From Rickettsiaceae bacterium (lineage in GTDB: Bacteria; Pseudomonadota; Alphaproteobacteria; Rickettsiales; Rickettsiaceae): a stretch of 64,000 nt of DNA. Below the pieces are notes generated by a model. The model saw nothing but the letters and a program-made list of their open reading frames with translations. It was not told the DNA's origin and made no database searches. Each line of letters opens with the position of its first letter. The first letter of the stretch is position 1. Positions 1 to 9,584 of this stretch are shown here, one piece after another. The DNA is taken from contig JAQSWU010000001.1 of NCBI GenBank assembly GCA_029266475.1, positions 1 to 64,000 on the forward strand. Direction: 5' to 3'. Position numbers and translations under genes: made by a program.

Positions 1-80
1 ATCCTACGGTCAATTAAATCAATCGCCTTTAAGGTTAAATTATTTAGTTTATCAACCCCTTCTTCGTATGTAGTGCTCAT
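1..80 (-). CDS. 5' end of an unidentified gene running off the left edge
   Basis: Only the first 26 codons are inside the window, reading leftward from an ATG at 80-78 (protein begins MSTTYEEGVDKLNNL). A strong ribosome binding site GGAGG lies eight bases upstream of the ATG (rc of about 89-93), which supports a real start. The visible stretch is hydrophilic and probably helical, with no signal peptide. I do not recognise the family and nothing about function can be said from this fragment. Confidence 0.6.
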   Translation of the reverse strand, partial: MSTTYEEGVDKLNNLTLKAIDLIDRR

Positions 81-441
81 AAATATTTTCCTCCATTGTA
101 AATTTTTAGAAGATTATAGTGAAAAAATCGCAAGCGCTAAGAGGGAAGAAAATTTTATTTGAATGTGTTTTATTAGATTTCTCTCAAAGGAGTCTATTCA
201 TTCGTTTTGCATGTGACGATGGAGCGGACTAACACGCTCATATCTATTCGCTTAGCTTAAGAAAGAATAAACTTCACTTATTCATTTTAACAAATATTAT
301 ACCTATCATTATAAGTACAATATTTATGAATCGGCGAAAACTACCATAAAGTTTGTGATTTTATATTACTACAGATATTAGTATAGCTAGTAAGGTATTT
401 ATAAACTTACTAGCTTCATGAAGATTCATTAAAGGTAACTA
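81..441. other. non-coding gap
   Basis: AT-rich gap between the start of the left-edge gene and the end of the large ankyrin gene. It holds the ribosome binding site of the leftward gene and a perfect hairpin at 385-415. I see no convincing small gene in either strand. Confidence 0.6.
385..415 (-). terminator. hairpin at the 3' end of the large ankyrin gene
   Basis: A perfect 10-bp inverted repeat (AGCTAGTAAG at 385-394 and its complement at 406-415) with an 11-base loop lies 27 bases past the stop of the leftward ankyrin gene. The position fits a transcription terminator, but no strong T-run follows on the minus strand, so it could also be an RNA-stabilising hairpin. Confidence 0.45.
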
Positions 442-3400
442 TTAACTTTCGGCTCCTACACCCATACAATATGACTCATATACTTTTGGATCAATAGCTT
501 CAAAGAATGGCTTAAGCTCATCCTGAGGTACAAAGGAAGACAAGGTTTCAGTTAAAGTCTTTACCTGCGAAGCATTTAATTTTTCGAAATGGAATTTCTG
601 ATCTTCAAATGATTTTAAGAAGTCACCCTTCCCATTTTTTGTAAGCAACTCTTGAAATGCATTTTCTAAAATCTCCTTATCGCCATTTTCAAACTTAGCG
701 CCTCTTTTAATTAACAATGCAGTCATATTAATTACTTTCTCATTTACCGCTAATTTAATAGGTGTTAAACCAGCAGCATTGGTATCGTTCACATTTGCAC
801 CATTGTCTAAGAGCACCTTGACCATTGAAACAGCATTATTCTTAACAGCTAAATGTAGTGGAGTATTACCCGCATTATCCTTTTCTAGCGGTGCTTTCGC
901 TTTGAGCATTAATTCCAAACTTTCAAGCATATTATATTTAACAGCTTTATGCAGGACTGTGTCACCTTCAGAATTTTTTAATGTAAAGTCTGCGCCTTTT
1001 TCTATAATTAGCTTTGCTAAATCTTTCATATTCTTTTCAAGAGCTATAAATAAAGGTGTATTACCTTTTGCGTCTTTTACAGAAATATCTCCACCTTTGG
1101 TAATAAGTTTTACAGCTAGATTCTCGCGACCCTGTTTTATTGCCTCGAATATTGTCTTGGCTTCAATTCCAGCACCTTTTTCGATTAAATAATCTGCTAT
1201 ATCAAATTCTTCGAATTGAACTGCTCGGGTTAGGGCCGTAGTATCGTCACTCGCTTTCAAATTCATATTAGCGCCTTTTTCTACCAAAAATTTCACAATA
1301 TCCTTATAACCTTTGGCAACAGCTATATATAACGCCGATACGCTTTGCACATTATCATCTATAATACTTCCTGCATAATCAATATTTGCACCTTTATTAA
1401 CTAAATATTCAACCATAGCAATGTTTCCTTTCGCAGCTGCGATAAATAAGGGAGTCCTTTTATGGTCAGCTTGAACATTAACGTCACCTTTTCCATTCTC
1501 AACAAGCTCCTTGACTAGTTCAACATTATTGTTAGCAACTGTTACGTATAATACTGGTTTGATATTATCAGACTTTATATTAACATTTGCACCTTCTTTT
1601 ATTAATTTTTGGACTATACTTAAATTTTCCTTTTCTACCGCAATGATAAGAGGAGTTTCGCCAGATTTATTCTTAGAATCTATAATTTCTTTATCGTAAA
1701 CTAATTCCACTACCTCAGCCTTACCAAGGTGTATAGCTTTATGCAAAGGAGTATTTCCATAATAGTCAGCTTGTTTTTTACTTACCCCTTTTTCGATTAG
1801 ATATTTTATAGTTTCAATATTTCCTCCTTTAACTGCATAATGAAGCGCATTTTTACCAATGTCTGATAATTTAGAAGCATCTATCTTAATGTACTCTATT
1901 AAATATTTTAACATTTCGATTTTACCATTTTGCGCTGCAAAGTGGATAAGATGCTTTCCTCTGTAGATATTAGCCCCCATTTCATATTTTATTTTATTTT
2001 GCATGTATGGGTAAAAATTTATAACTCCCCATGCCTCTCCTAATAACATTGGAAACTTATCTTTCAGATTAGATTCAATAAAGGAAGTAGTCGGGGAAGA
2101 AAATCTAGATTTAAACAACGAAATATCCCCTGTTTTTGCTGCATACATTCTTATAAGATCATCATTATCAATGGCTTTAAATACGTCCACATTCCCAATA
2201 TTAAAAGCCTTATCTAAGGGAGTAATACCATCAGTATTTTTAAGCATATAATCTGCTTTATATCTGATAAGCAATCTTACAGCTTCAATATTTTCATACT
2301 TAACAGCATAATGTAGCGGTGTATTTTTATTATGACCCGGCTGGTTAATATTTGCTTTTGCTACCAATAACTTTGCTATATCATTATAATCATATTTAAC
2401 TGCTGCGTGAAGTGGAGCATTACCATCTTTAATAGATTTGTTTATATCAACTTTATTTATCAAAATCTTGACTACCTCTGTCTTGCCCTTTGACGCCGCA
2501 AGGTATAAAGGTGTTTCACCTGACTTTTCGAGACCTTTATTTAAATCATATTTCTTATTCAAACATGCCTGAATCAAATTCGTCCAGCCTTCTACTGCAG
2601 CAACATACTCAATGGGCATCATGTTACCATCATCATCCTTCCAAGCTTTCTTACATTTATAAAACTTAATCAAGCTTTCTGCTGATTGAATATGTCCTTC
2701 ATTCGCAGCAAGAGTTAAGGCTGTGAAACCATCATTATCCTCTATATTTACATTAATTACGTCACTGGACAGCAATAAATTAATGGATTGTTCGTCTCCC
2801 TGCTTTGCTGCAAGATGAAGCGGAGTGTAACCTTTGCTATCTTGAAAATTTACATTTGCACCTTCATCAATCAATAATTTTATTGCCTCATATCTTTTAT
2901 AAAGCACTGCAAAATGTAGAGCAGAATAGTTACTTACCCCTACTGCATCAATTTCCGCGCCTTTTTCAATTAGTAATTTAATTACGTCTTTATGCCCTTC
3001 TTCTGCAGCAATATGTAGAGGTGTATTACCCTTACTACTATCCCAATTTACTGATGCTTCTAGGTCTAGTAACTTTTGGACAATTTCCGTATAGCCATAT
3101 TTTGCTACCCAGTATAACAAAGTATGACCCACATATTTTTCATTTATATCCTGTTTGTTGATGAATAGGTCGATCAAATTAGGATCATTTTTAACTAAAG
3201 CTAGCTTAAGCGCAGTGTAATTATTAGAATCGACAATAGTGACTCTATCGGCATTGCTCTGCAGGAGAATATTTACAATTTCTACATTACCTTCGTTAAT
3301 AGCGGTATGTAGCGGTGTCTCCAGCGAGCTATTCTGCCTATTCAGTTGCTCTTTTGATGATTCTAAGATATGTTCTGCAACCTTCTCCCATCCTTTTTTT

Positions 3401-4674
3401 GCTGCAATATGCAGGACACTATTATTATTAACTAAAAGCTCTTTATATTCTTCCTCTAATGCTGTAGATCGGATCATCATTTCTAAAATCTCAATACGAG
3501 GAAGATTAATAGCTTTCTCAAATGGTGTAGCGCCATCGCTGTCAACTTGCTCTAAAAAGAATGGATATTCTAATAATGATTTAACCATATAAAGTAAGTT
3601 ATTTTGGACAGCATAATGCATCAAGCCTGCAGGCTGAGTGGCTATTAATGCATTAAATAATTTTAAAAAACCATTTTCGTTAGCATAGTGCAGAGGCGAT
3701 TTACCCTCGCTGTCTAATACAAATGGGTCAGGCGAATAGGCCATAAGAGTTTTTAAAAGCTCGTAATTTTGTTTTATGACAGCCTTATGCAGCATAGTTT
3801 GGCCTGAGCTATCTTTGTGTCTTACGAGCCGTGGATTTTCTTTTAATATTTTTCTAATTTCATTAAGATCGTCGCTATTTAATGCTCCCTCCATACTAAG
3901 TAAGCTATCTTTAGAAGGCGAAGAACCGCTCAAATCTTTTGGCGATTCGTCAGTGGCAAGTAGCAAGCTTACGATATTTTGATTATTGGTTTTTAACGCT
4001 AAATCAAAGGGTGATATACCTTCATTATTAGGAAGCTCTGGGTCAGCCTTTCGGGCTATTAATGTCGCAATAGCTTCTTCATCTTTAGCCATCACCGCTA
4101 AATGGAGCAAAGTATTTCCTTTTTCATCCGTTAATTTAGGTAGTTCAGGATTTAACACTAATAATCTTTCAAGTGTACCTATATTCAACCCTAGCAATGT
4201 TTCAAATATATCCTCTTCAGCCTCTATGATGCTTTCTATATTCGATAAAGCTTCAGTAATATTTGGATTCGATACGAGTAAATTACTAAGAGTGCTTGGT
4301 TCTAAGGTTAATAGTTGTTTTGTGAAGTTAGAATCAATTTCACTAAAGCTTAGTGTGCCTCCTTTTTTGCTCAATAATTTAAGAAGAGTATTGTCCCCTC
4401 TCTTAAATGCTATGTCTAAAGCAGTTTTACCAGCTTTATCCTTCAAATTAACCGCAAGATTATTTTCAAGCAATACTTCTACTATTTCCTTGTGACCTAG
4501 TTTTACTGCAATATGCAATAAACTTCGGCCTTTTTCATCAACCTCTTTTAACTTACTTAGTGAACTCTCACTTGAATGATCTTCGTCTCCGTACTCTGCA
4601 TATAGATCTATTAAAGCCTTTAGCGCATTAATTTTATTTGCCTTAACAGCTCTGATTAAATTGATATCTAACAT
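442..4674 (-). CDS. giant ankyrin-repeat protein (1410 aa)
   Basis: Almost the whole protein is built from ankyrin repeats, from about residue 45 to about 1350, with many copies of the diagnostic TPLHxAA / GADVN pattern (for example TPLHIAAEEGHKDVIKLL and TPLHLAVKNNAVSMVKVLL). Short non-ankyrin stretches occur around residues 105-180 and 860-920, and the last 60 residues form a non-repeat tail. No signal peptide or membrane helix is visible. Ankyrin repeats mediate protein-protein binding, and in intracellular bacteria such proteins are often secreted effectors; secretion of this one is inference. It starts at an ATG preceded by a GGGGGGAT stretch. The neighbouring gene is another ankyrin protein on the same strand, about 390 bases upstream. 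Confidence 0.9.
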   Translation of the reverse strand: MLDINLIRAVKANKINALKALIDLYAEYGDEDHSSESSLSKLKEVDEKGRSLLHIAVKLGHKEIVEVLLENNLAVNLKDKAGKTALDIAFKRGDNTLLKLLSKKGGTLSFSEIDSNFTKQLLTLEPSTLSNLLVSNPNITEALSNIESIIEAEEDIFETLLGLNIGTLERLLVLNPELPKLTDEKGNTLLHLAVMAKDEEAIATLIARKADPELPNNEGISPFDLALKTNNQNIVSLLLATDESPKDLSGSSPSKDSLLSMEGALNSDDLNEIRKILKENPRLVRHKDSSGQTMLHKAVIKQNYELLKTLMAYSPDPFVLDSEGKSPLHYANENGFLKLFNALIATQPAGLMHYAVQNNLLYMVKSLLEYPFFLEQVDSDGATPFEKAINLPRIEILEMMIRSTALEEEYKELLVNNNSVLHIAAKKGWEKVAEHILESSKEQLNRQNSSLETPLHTAINEGNVEIVNILLQSNADRVTIVDSNNYTALKLALVKNDPNLIDLFINKQDINEKYVGHTLLYWVAKYGYTEIVQKLLDLEASVNWDSSKGNTPLHIAAEEGHKDVIKLLIEKGAEIDAVGVSNYSALHFAVLYKRYEAIKLLIDEGANVNFQDSKGYTPLHLAAKQGDEQSINLLLSSDVINVNIEDNDGFTALTLAANEGHIQSAESLIKFYKCKKAWKDDDGNMMPIEYVAAVEGWTNLIQACLNKKYDLNKGLEKSGETPLYLAASKGKTEVVKILINKVDINKSIKDGNAPLHAAVKYDYNDIAKLLVAKANINQPGHNKNTPLHYAVKYENIEAVRLLIRYKADYMLKNTDGITPLDKAFNIGNVDVFKAIDNDDLIRMYAAKTGDISLFKSRFSSPTTSFIESNLKDKFPMLLGEAWGVINFYPYMQNKIKYEMGANIYRGKHLIHFAAQNGKIEMLKYLIEYIKIDASKLSDIGKNALHYAVKGGNIETIKYLIEKGVSKKQADYYGNTPLHKAIHLGKAEVVELVYDKEIIDSKNKSGETPLIIAVEKENLSIVQKLIKEGANVNIKSDNIKPVLYVTVANNNVELVKELVENGKGDVNVQADHKRTPLFIAAAKGNIAMVEYLVNKGANIDYAGSIIDDNVQSVSALYIAVAKGYKDIVKFLVEKGANMNLKASDDTTALTRAVQFEEFDIADYLIEKGAGIEAKTIFEAIKQGRENLAVKLITKGGDISVKDAKGNTPLFIALEKNMKDLAKLIIEKGADFTLKNSEGDTVLHKAVKYNMLESLELMLKAKAPLEKDNAGNTPLHLAVKNNAVSMVKVLLDNGANVNDTNAAGLTPIKLAVNEKVINMTALLIKRGAKFENGDKEILENAFQELLTKNGKGDFLKSFEDQKFHFEKLNASQVKTLTETLSSFVPQDELKPFFEAIDPKVYESYCMGVGAES

Positions 4675-5063
4675 AATCCCCCCAAAAATGTAGATTGAAA
4701 CAGCCTTATAGTTTTAAACTGGCACAAAAAAATATAAAAGTAAATAGATATTAATATCAAAGAAGTTCAATCTATAATATTAATTTACATTTTTTGACAA
4801 GTTGTTAAAACACGCTTTACACAATATACTAATTTTATTAACAAAATATAGCACAATACTTAATTTTTAAGCCGCGGAAATCCTACCTTGAAAGCCGCGG
4901 ACTTCTGAACCCCAGGTTAAAGCTGCTGTCAAAATTATTAAAAAAATTATTAAAAAATTTTGAGGGAGCTTTGGAGGTTATAGGTTTATACAAATGATTT
5001 ATCTGACTATCTTGGGAAAAGAGAGGAAGCAAGCATACCTTCCTCTCCATAAAGCAGTTATTC
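4675..5063. other. non-coding gap between two ankyrin genes
   Basis: The gap contains two copies of AAGCCGCGGA (4869-4878 and 4892-4901); because CCGCGG is its own complement they can form a 6-bp hairpin. Just after them AACCCCAGGT at 4908-4917 matches the core of the dispersed C-run repeat found elsewhere in the window. A strong terminator-like hairpin lies at 5017-5047. No gene is visible. Confidence 0.55.
5017..5047 (-). terminator. rho-independent terminator of the 692-aa ankyrin gene
   Basis: Perfect 9-bp stem (GAGAGGAAG at 5021-5029, complement at 5039-5047) with a 9-base loop. Read on the minus strand the stem is followed by TTTT (5017-5020). It lies 17 bases past the stop codon of the leftward ankyrin gene. 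Confidence 0.75.
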
Positions 5064-7142
5064 TTAACTTATCTCACTATTATCCATGGTATTACTATAA
5101 TTACCGGCAAACTCTGTATTGACGACGCCCATAGGGAGAGTATCTATTGCCGCAACTTCTAGCGTATCAGAGTCATCCATCATAGGTTGGCCTTCTCCTA
5201 TGAATTTCTTTAAGAGCTCATCAGCTCCCTTAATACCATTATCACTCATAAGCTTCGTAAAACTTGACATAAAACCAAATAGCTTAATATTCTGCTCTTG
5301 CAGTAATTTATTATTAGCTTTAACTTGTTGTAACTTAGACTTTAGCTCGGTAACTTCTTCCTTTAAGTAATTGTTATTATCAACAGTAATGGCTAAAAGC
5401 CCGAAGGTAGGTTTTGCATGCTCTTCCTTAATTATTTTGATTAAGCTTTCACCTTTATCCTTAAAATTACTTGGTAAGTGTTTTTTTATTAAGCTAAAAT
5501 ATAACTCAAACTGATTAAATTCGTCCTTGTTCATCATAAGTGGAGAGAGGATCTCAGAGGATGGCGCTGTACTATTTTGAATCTTATTGAAGAACTTACG
5601 TAATATCTCGCCCTTGCCAAATACTTCATTAGTAGCTTTATATATAGTAACGCCGTTTTCCTTATAATGATTAACATGCAAACCCAGTATACCTTCTATA
5701 GATAGGCTATCTTCAACTTCTTGCTTACCCTCTTTAGTAATAACGTTCTTAGATGCCTTATCAATCAATTCTGCTAAGTCGTCATTATAATAAGCTTGGA
5801 CTAAAAGCTTTTCTAGTCTGAAGAGCTCAGCCTTTTTTGCTTCTATATATGTATCAAATTGCTTTTTAGCGTCATTTATAGCAATATTATAGCTAAAAGC
5901 ATGCTTCTGTAGTAGAGTAGCATTGTTATTATTAACAGGCGCTATATTAGTATCAATATATAGTTTTGCTATTAGTTCATTAAGCACTTTATTATTAAAC
6001 TTCCATTTATCTTGCGAAACCTGGTAAATTAATTCCTTTATGAACTTAAAATCTTTTGCGGCAAGCTCATGTTCAGGTGAAATAAGCTTTAATAACTCTA
6101 GTTTATTATTTTTGCCTTCTAATACTGAGCAGAAGTTTGTATATAGCTCAATAGTTCTTCCTACATCACTTAAGCCAGCCTCTTTTGCGTAAATAACAGC
6201 ATCTCCCCCAACTTTGTCTTTGGTTCCTAAATTTACCTTATTTGTCTTGAGTAATAGTTTAACAACCTCGGTATATTGTGTATCTGACGGAAGAGGTTTT
6301 AATTTACTATTATTACTTGAATTTACCTTATTCGATTGCTGTATTACTGTTTTAGCTTTGCCTGCAGCAAACATTAATGGAGTAGCGCCATTTTTTTCAT
6401 TAGCTTTATTTACATCAGCGCCTGCAGCAAGCAGTTTCTCAACGGTTGCTGTGTGGCCATTATATGCAGCAAGAGTTAATGGTGTAAAGCTATCTTTTTC
6501 ATTAGCTTTATTTACATCAGCGCCTGCAGCAATCAGTTTCAGGGCAATTGCTGTATGGCCATTATATGCAGCAAACATTAATGGAGTAGTGCCATTTTTT
6601 TCATTAGCTTTATTTATATCAGCGCCCGCAGCAACCAGCTCCTCGACAATTGCTGTATGGCCCTTCTCTGCAGCATAAATTAATGGAGTAGCGCCATTTT
6701 TTTCATTAGCTTTATTTACATCAGCGCCTGCAGCAAGCAGTTTCTCGACAATTGTTGTATGTCCATTCTGTGCAGCAAGAGTTAATGGTGTAGCGCCATC
6801 AGTTGCTACACAGTTCCAGTCAGCATTTATATTATTACTAACAATATATGATATACCTTCACTAAACCTACATAGAGCTAATAGATGTTCATAACTAACT
6901 TTTAAGGAATCAGCTTCTAGTTTAAAAGTGAATATATTCCGAGCATCTAAAATCTTAGGTTTGCTATCCACTATAGCTTTAAACTTATCTAAATCATGAT
7001 CTTTTATTGAAGAGAGAAGTTCACTTGCAATTGGATCACTTGACTCTACCGTAATTATTAGATCTGTTTTTTGCCTTTTAGCTTCTGGTATTTCCAAAGC
7101 AGATTGATTTGTTTCATTTAAATCTTCGTTGGCTCTTTTCAT
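5064..7142 (-). CDS. ankyrin-repeat protein with near-identical tandem repeats (692 aa)
   Basis: I place the start at the ATG at 7142; a GTG two codons upstream is possible. Residues 1-115 are a non-repeat head that includes a basic patch PEAKRQK. Residues 116-262 hold four full and one partial 34-residue ankyrin repeats that are almost identical to each other (consensus TPLxxAAxNGHTAIVEKL / LAAGADVNKANEKNG). A further degenerate repeat follows near residue 285. Residues 300-590 are of unknown fold, and about 595-640 form a coiled coil (LKEEVTELKSKLQQVKANN). There is no signal peptide or membrane segment. Role is probably protein binding; an effector role in a host cell is inference from the family and the organism type. 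The basic patch resembles a nuclear localisation signal, which is only suggestive. Confidence 0.88.
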   Translation of the reverse strand: MKRANEDLNETNQSALEIPEAKRQKTDLIITVESSDPIASELLSSIKDHDLDKFKAIVDSKPKILDARNIFTFKLEADSLKVSYEHLLALCRFSEGISYIVSNNINADWNCVATDGATPLTLAAQNGHTTIVEKLLAAGADVNKANEKNGATPLIYAAEKGHTAIVEELVAAGADINKANEKNGTTPLMFAAYNGHTAIALKLIAAGADVNKANEKDSFTPLTLAAYNGHTATVEKLLAAGADVNKANEKNGATPLMFAAGKAKTVIQQSNKVNSSNNSKLKPLPSDTQYTEVVKLLLKTNKVNLGTKDKVGGDAVIYAKEAGLSDVGRTIELYTNFCSVLEGKNNKLELLKLISPEHELAAKDFKFIKELIYQVSQDKWKFNNKVLNELIAKLYIDTNIAPVNNNNATLLQKHAFSYNIAINDAKKQFDTYIEAKKAELFRLEKLLVQAYYNDDLAELIDKASKNVITKEGKQEVEDSLSIEGILGLHVNHYKENGVTIYKATNEVFGKGEILRKFFNKIQNSTAPSSEILSPLMMNKDEFNQFELYFSLIKKHLPSNFKDKGESLIKIIKEEHAKPTFGLLAITVDNNNYLKEEVTELKSKLQQVKANNKLLQEQNIKLFGFMSSFTKLMSDNGIKGADELLKKFIGEGQPMMDDSDTLEVAAIDTLPMGVVNTEFAGNYSNTMDNSEIS
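6357..6797 (-). repeat. 102-bp tandem repeat array inside the ankyrin gene
   Basis: Four full and one partial copies of a 102-bp unit, each encoding one 34-residue ankyrin repeat. The exact 102-base period is seen from TTTACATCAGCG at 6409 and again at 6511. Copies differ by only a few bases, many more alike than the repeats of the neighbouring giant ankyrin gene, which points to recent expansion or homogenisation by recombination. Confidence 0.85.
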
Positions 7143-7475
7143 ATACACTCGTAACTTATTAATATGACATTAATATAACAAATTTTATAGAATTGACAAA
7201 GGGAATTAAAATTTTTTATTAAAAGCGTAAATTTCGTAACAAGATGAAAAGTGAAAATTGTATCGGTGATTGAACTCTAAGTGTAAGGACGATATCCATG
7301 TTATTTAACGCGTTAGCGCAGAAGGCGCAGAACCTGTCCTAGTTATATATATTTGTTTTATCTGAAGAATATGGCAGAGATTAAAATAATATTCCAAAAA
7401 GCAACTTACTTAATAGAGAGGATTTGAAGTTAAGTTGCTTAATGAAGAATTCGTTTATTTTTTATAAAGTTTCAA
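7143..7475. other. non-coding gap
   Basis: AT-rich gap upstream of the 692-aa ankyrin gene and downstream of the LpoA-like gene. It holds a terminator-like hairpin at 7399-7440 and a short GC-richer patch near 7310-7345 (ACGCGTTAGCGCAGAAGGCG). No gene is visible. Confidence 0.5.
7399..7440 (-). terminator. terminator of the LpoA-like gene
   Basis: Perfect 10-bp stem AAGCAACTTA / TAAGTTGCTT with a 22-base loop. On the minus strand the second arm runs into TTTTT (7394-7398). It lies 36 bases beyond the stop of the leftward lipoprotein gene. Confidence 0.65.
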
Positions 7476-8621
7476 TTAATTCGATGCTTTTTCGGAAGAA
7501 GGAGTTTCGTTATATTCTTCTAAAAGCTCGTAGCCGCGAGACGTATGCTTTATAATATCGTAAGGCCTTGAAGCAATATATCCCTGGAATCGCCCCCTAC
7601 CGCTTACACCACTAAAACTATAAGATCTTAAATTATTTACAAATTGCTGTTTATCATATTTTTGATTTAAGCATTTATTGATTATACCTCCTAGATCGTA
7701 AGCTATATAATCAATTGCACTTGGATACTGAGTACCTGCAGCAGCTTGCAGAGAACTTATTTTATCCCTATCTGCCATCTGGCTTGAACCAGTAAACACA
7801 TAATTGAGACCACGAGAAGCTGGTATGTTAATTCTCCAGTCGCTAACTAGTTCAGCCTTTTGATCAATATTTGCTCTACCCAGTTCATCCAATAAATAAG
7901 CAAAATTTTTAGTATCATCTATCACAAGTACTACTGGTTTTTTCGTATTTTGTTCATCTTCATTGAGACGATCAACAGCCATTAGAACATTTCTTACAGC
8001 TACATTGATTCCTTCGTGATCATTTGGATAAAATTCGCTTCTAACAAGGACAGCGTTGCTCCTTACTATTAAAAATTGTAACTCTTTATTTAAGTCTAAA
8101 AAGTACGAGCCAACCGGCAGGAGCAAAATAAAATTAGAATAGCCTTGAGCTAACAGATAATCCATCAACCTTTGGTTCTGATATTTAGGGGCATGGCCAT
8201 AAACAAAAGCGCCCCTGCTTGCAAGACTTGGATCATTAGACAAGGAAATCATTGTAATTTCAGAACCCTTGACCTTGTCTGCTACATATTTGGATTCACT
8301 TGAATATAATGGTCCAATTATAATCTTACTTTTTTTTGAAAGGGCTTGATTTACAGATCTATTAAGAGAATCATCATTTGCAGTGTCATAAGATATTATA
8401 TTGAAGTTTTCTCCTCCAACATCTGCAAAGCCTTTTCTAATTACTCTCTCAAGTTTCATCCCTATATGCGCTTGATCCCCTGATAGAGGCAGCATAAGAG
8501 CAACTTCAGTAGTAGGTCCTTTTGCAGTAGTTTTTACTTGCGTAGTTGGCGCGCAAGAGGCAAGTAAAGTTAATAATAATAAGTTGGTAATTTTAAAAAA
8601 TTTAGATATTATTCTAGACAT
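7476..8621 (-). CDS. LpoA-like periplasmic-binding lipoprotein, penicillin-binding protein activator type
   Basis: The N-terminus is a lipoprotein signal peptide with lipobox LASC, the acylated Cys being residue 23. The rest (about residues 40-360) has the type I periplasmic-binding fold pattern of LpoA C-terminal domains and ABC-type branched-chain amino-acid receptors: VALMLPLSGDQAHIGMKLE at the start, IIGPLYSSES, and SGVSGRGRFQ near the end. In proteobacteria this family activates peptidoglycan synthase PBP1A from the outer membrane. At 381 aa it corresponds to the shorter alphaproteobacterial form without the TPR domain. It is divergent from rsmI with only 25 bases between the starts, the same neighbourhood as yraM-yraL in enterobacteria, which supports the call. 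Confidence 0.8.
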   Translation of the reverse strand: MSRIISKFFKITNLLLLTLLASCAPTTQVKTTAKGPTTEVALMLPLSGDQAHIGMKLERVIRKGFADVGGENFNIISYDTANDDSLNRSVNQALSKKSKIIIGPLYSSESKYVADKVKGSEITMISLSNDPSLASRGAFVYGHAPKYQNQRLMDYLLAQGYSNFILLLPVGSYFLDLNKELQFLIVRSNAVLVRSEFYPNDHEGINVAVRNVLMAVDRLNEDEQNTKKPVVLVIDDTKNFAYLLDELGRANIDQKAELVSDWRINIPASRGLNYVFTGSSQMADRDKISSLQAAAGTQYPSAIDYIAYDLGGIINKCLNQKYDKQQFVNNLRSYSFSGVSGRGRFQGYIASRPYDIIKHTSRGYELLEEYNETPSSEKASN

Positions 8622-8646
8622 ATTAATAATCAGTTTAGCTAATTAA

Positions 8647-9486
8647 ATGAATTTACAACCTGGATTATACATTGTCTCAACTCCTATTGGAAACCTTCAA
8701 GACATTACTTTAAGAGCTATTGAAACCCTCAAAAATTCACAATATATATTGTGCGAAGATACCAGAGTCTCGCAAAAATTACTAGCAAAAATTAATGTTA
8801 AAGCTAAACTTATAACTTATAATGATTTTAGCGATGAAAAAGATAGAGATAATATCAGGCGACTAATCCAAAGTGGCGCTATAATCTCCTTGATATCTGA
8901 TGCCGGAACACCTTTGATTTCAGACCCAGGATATAAGCTTGTAAGAGAACTGAAGAATGAAGGGTATTTTATAGAAGTGGCACCTGGAGCTTCATCCCCA
9001 ATAGCTGCACTTACCCTTTCAGGGCTACCTACAGACAAATTTTACTTCGGCGGCTTCATTCCTAAAACTGCTCAGGCGAGAGAAAATTTCTTCCAAGAGC
9101 TTGAGACCTTAAAAGCTACGTTGATCTTTTTTGAAACAGCAAACAGACTTACAGATAGCCTGGAAGCGGCTATAAAAGTTTTTGGTAATAGAGAAGCATG
9201 CATTGCGCGGGAGCTTACTAAACTTTACCAGGAAACAATAAGGGGAGATTTGGCAGAGCTATATACGAAAACATGCCAAGCAGAGATTAAAGGAGAGATA
9301 GTACTCTTAATCGCAGGCTTTGAGAAAAGCGACATTATAGATGAAGATTCCATAATTGCTAAAGCAAAAACCTTACGAAAACACTATTCGGCTAAAGACA
9401 CTGCAAAGCTCCTTTTTGAGGAGCTAAAAGGTAAATACGAGATCACTAAAAGCACCTTATATGATCTTGTAAAAAATATTGAATAA
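8647..9486 (+). CDS. rsmI: 16S rRNA (cytidine-1402 2'-O)-methyltransferase RsmI
   Basis: 279 aa, the usual length for RsmI. It begins LYIVSTPIGNLQDITLRA, the family's hallmark N-terminus, followed by CEDTRVSQKLL (about residues 36-46), SDAGTPLISDPGYKLV (about 80-95) and APGASSPIAALTLSGLP (about 113-129), all typical of the tetrapyrrole-methylase fold with SAM bound between the two lobes. RsmI puts the 2'-O-methyl on C1402 in the ribosomal P site. It is the divergent neighbour of the LpoA-like gene and sits upstream of tRNA-Gln. Confidence 0.95.
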   Translation: MNLQPGLYIVSTPIGNLQDITLRAIETLKNSQYILCEDTRVSQKLLAKINVKAKLITYNDFSDEKDRDNIRRLIQSGAIISLISDAGTPLISDPGYKLVRELKNEGYFIEVAPGASSPIAALTLSGLPTDKFYFGGFIPKTAQARENFFQELETLKATLIFFETANRLTDSLEAAIKVFGNREACIARELTKLYQETIRGDLAELYTKTCQAEIKGEIVLLIAGFEKSDIIDEDSIIAKAKTLRKHYSAKDTAKLLFEELKGKYEITKSTLYDLVKNIE

Positions 9487-9504
9487 TAAAATTAATTATA
9501 GTAA

Positions 9505-9533
9505 TTGACAGCTCTTACATTTACTGTTATATA
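9505..9533 (+). promoter_or_regulatory. sigma-70 type promoter of tRNA-Gln
   Basis: A perfect -35 box TTGACA at 9505-9510 is separated by 17 bases from TATATA at 9528-9533. The expected transcription start near 9540 would give a leader of about 45 bases before the mature tRNA. Confidence 0.6.
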
Positions 9534-9584
9534 GTTTTAGAGTTTTAACGAATAAATGTTTAGTTAAATTCATTACACAAATCT

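Noticed and set aside
779-4495. Several open frames of 60-170 codons on the + strand opposite the giant ankyrin gene
   Set aside because: They are antisense shadows created by the regular codon pattern of ankyrin repeats and have serine/phenylalanine-rich nonsense composition.
4869-4901. Double CCGCGG motif as an operator
   Set aside because: Only two short copies 23 bases apart in a gap between leftward genes; more likely chance or part of a decayed repeat.
6357-6797. Regular repeats resembling a CRISPR array
   Set aside because: The period is 102 bp, there are no unique spacers, and the repeats are in-frame ankyrin codons.
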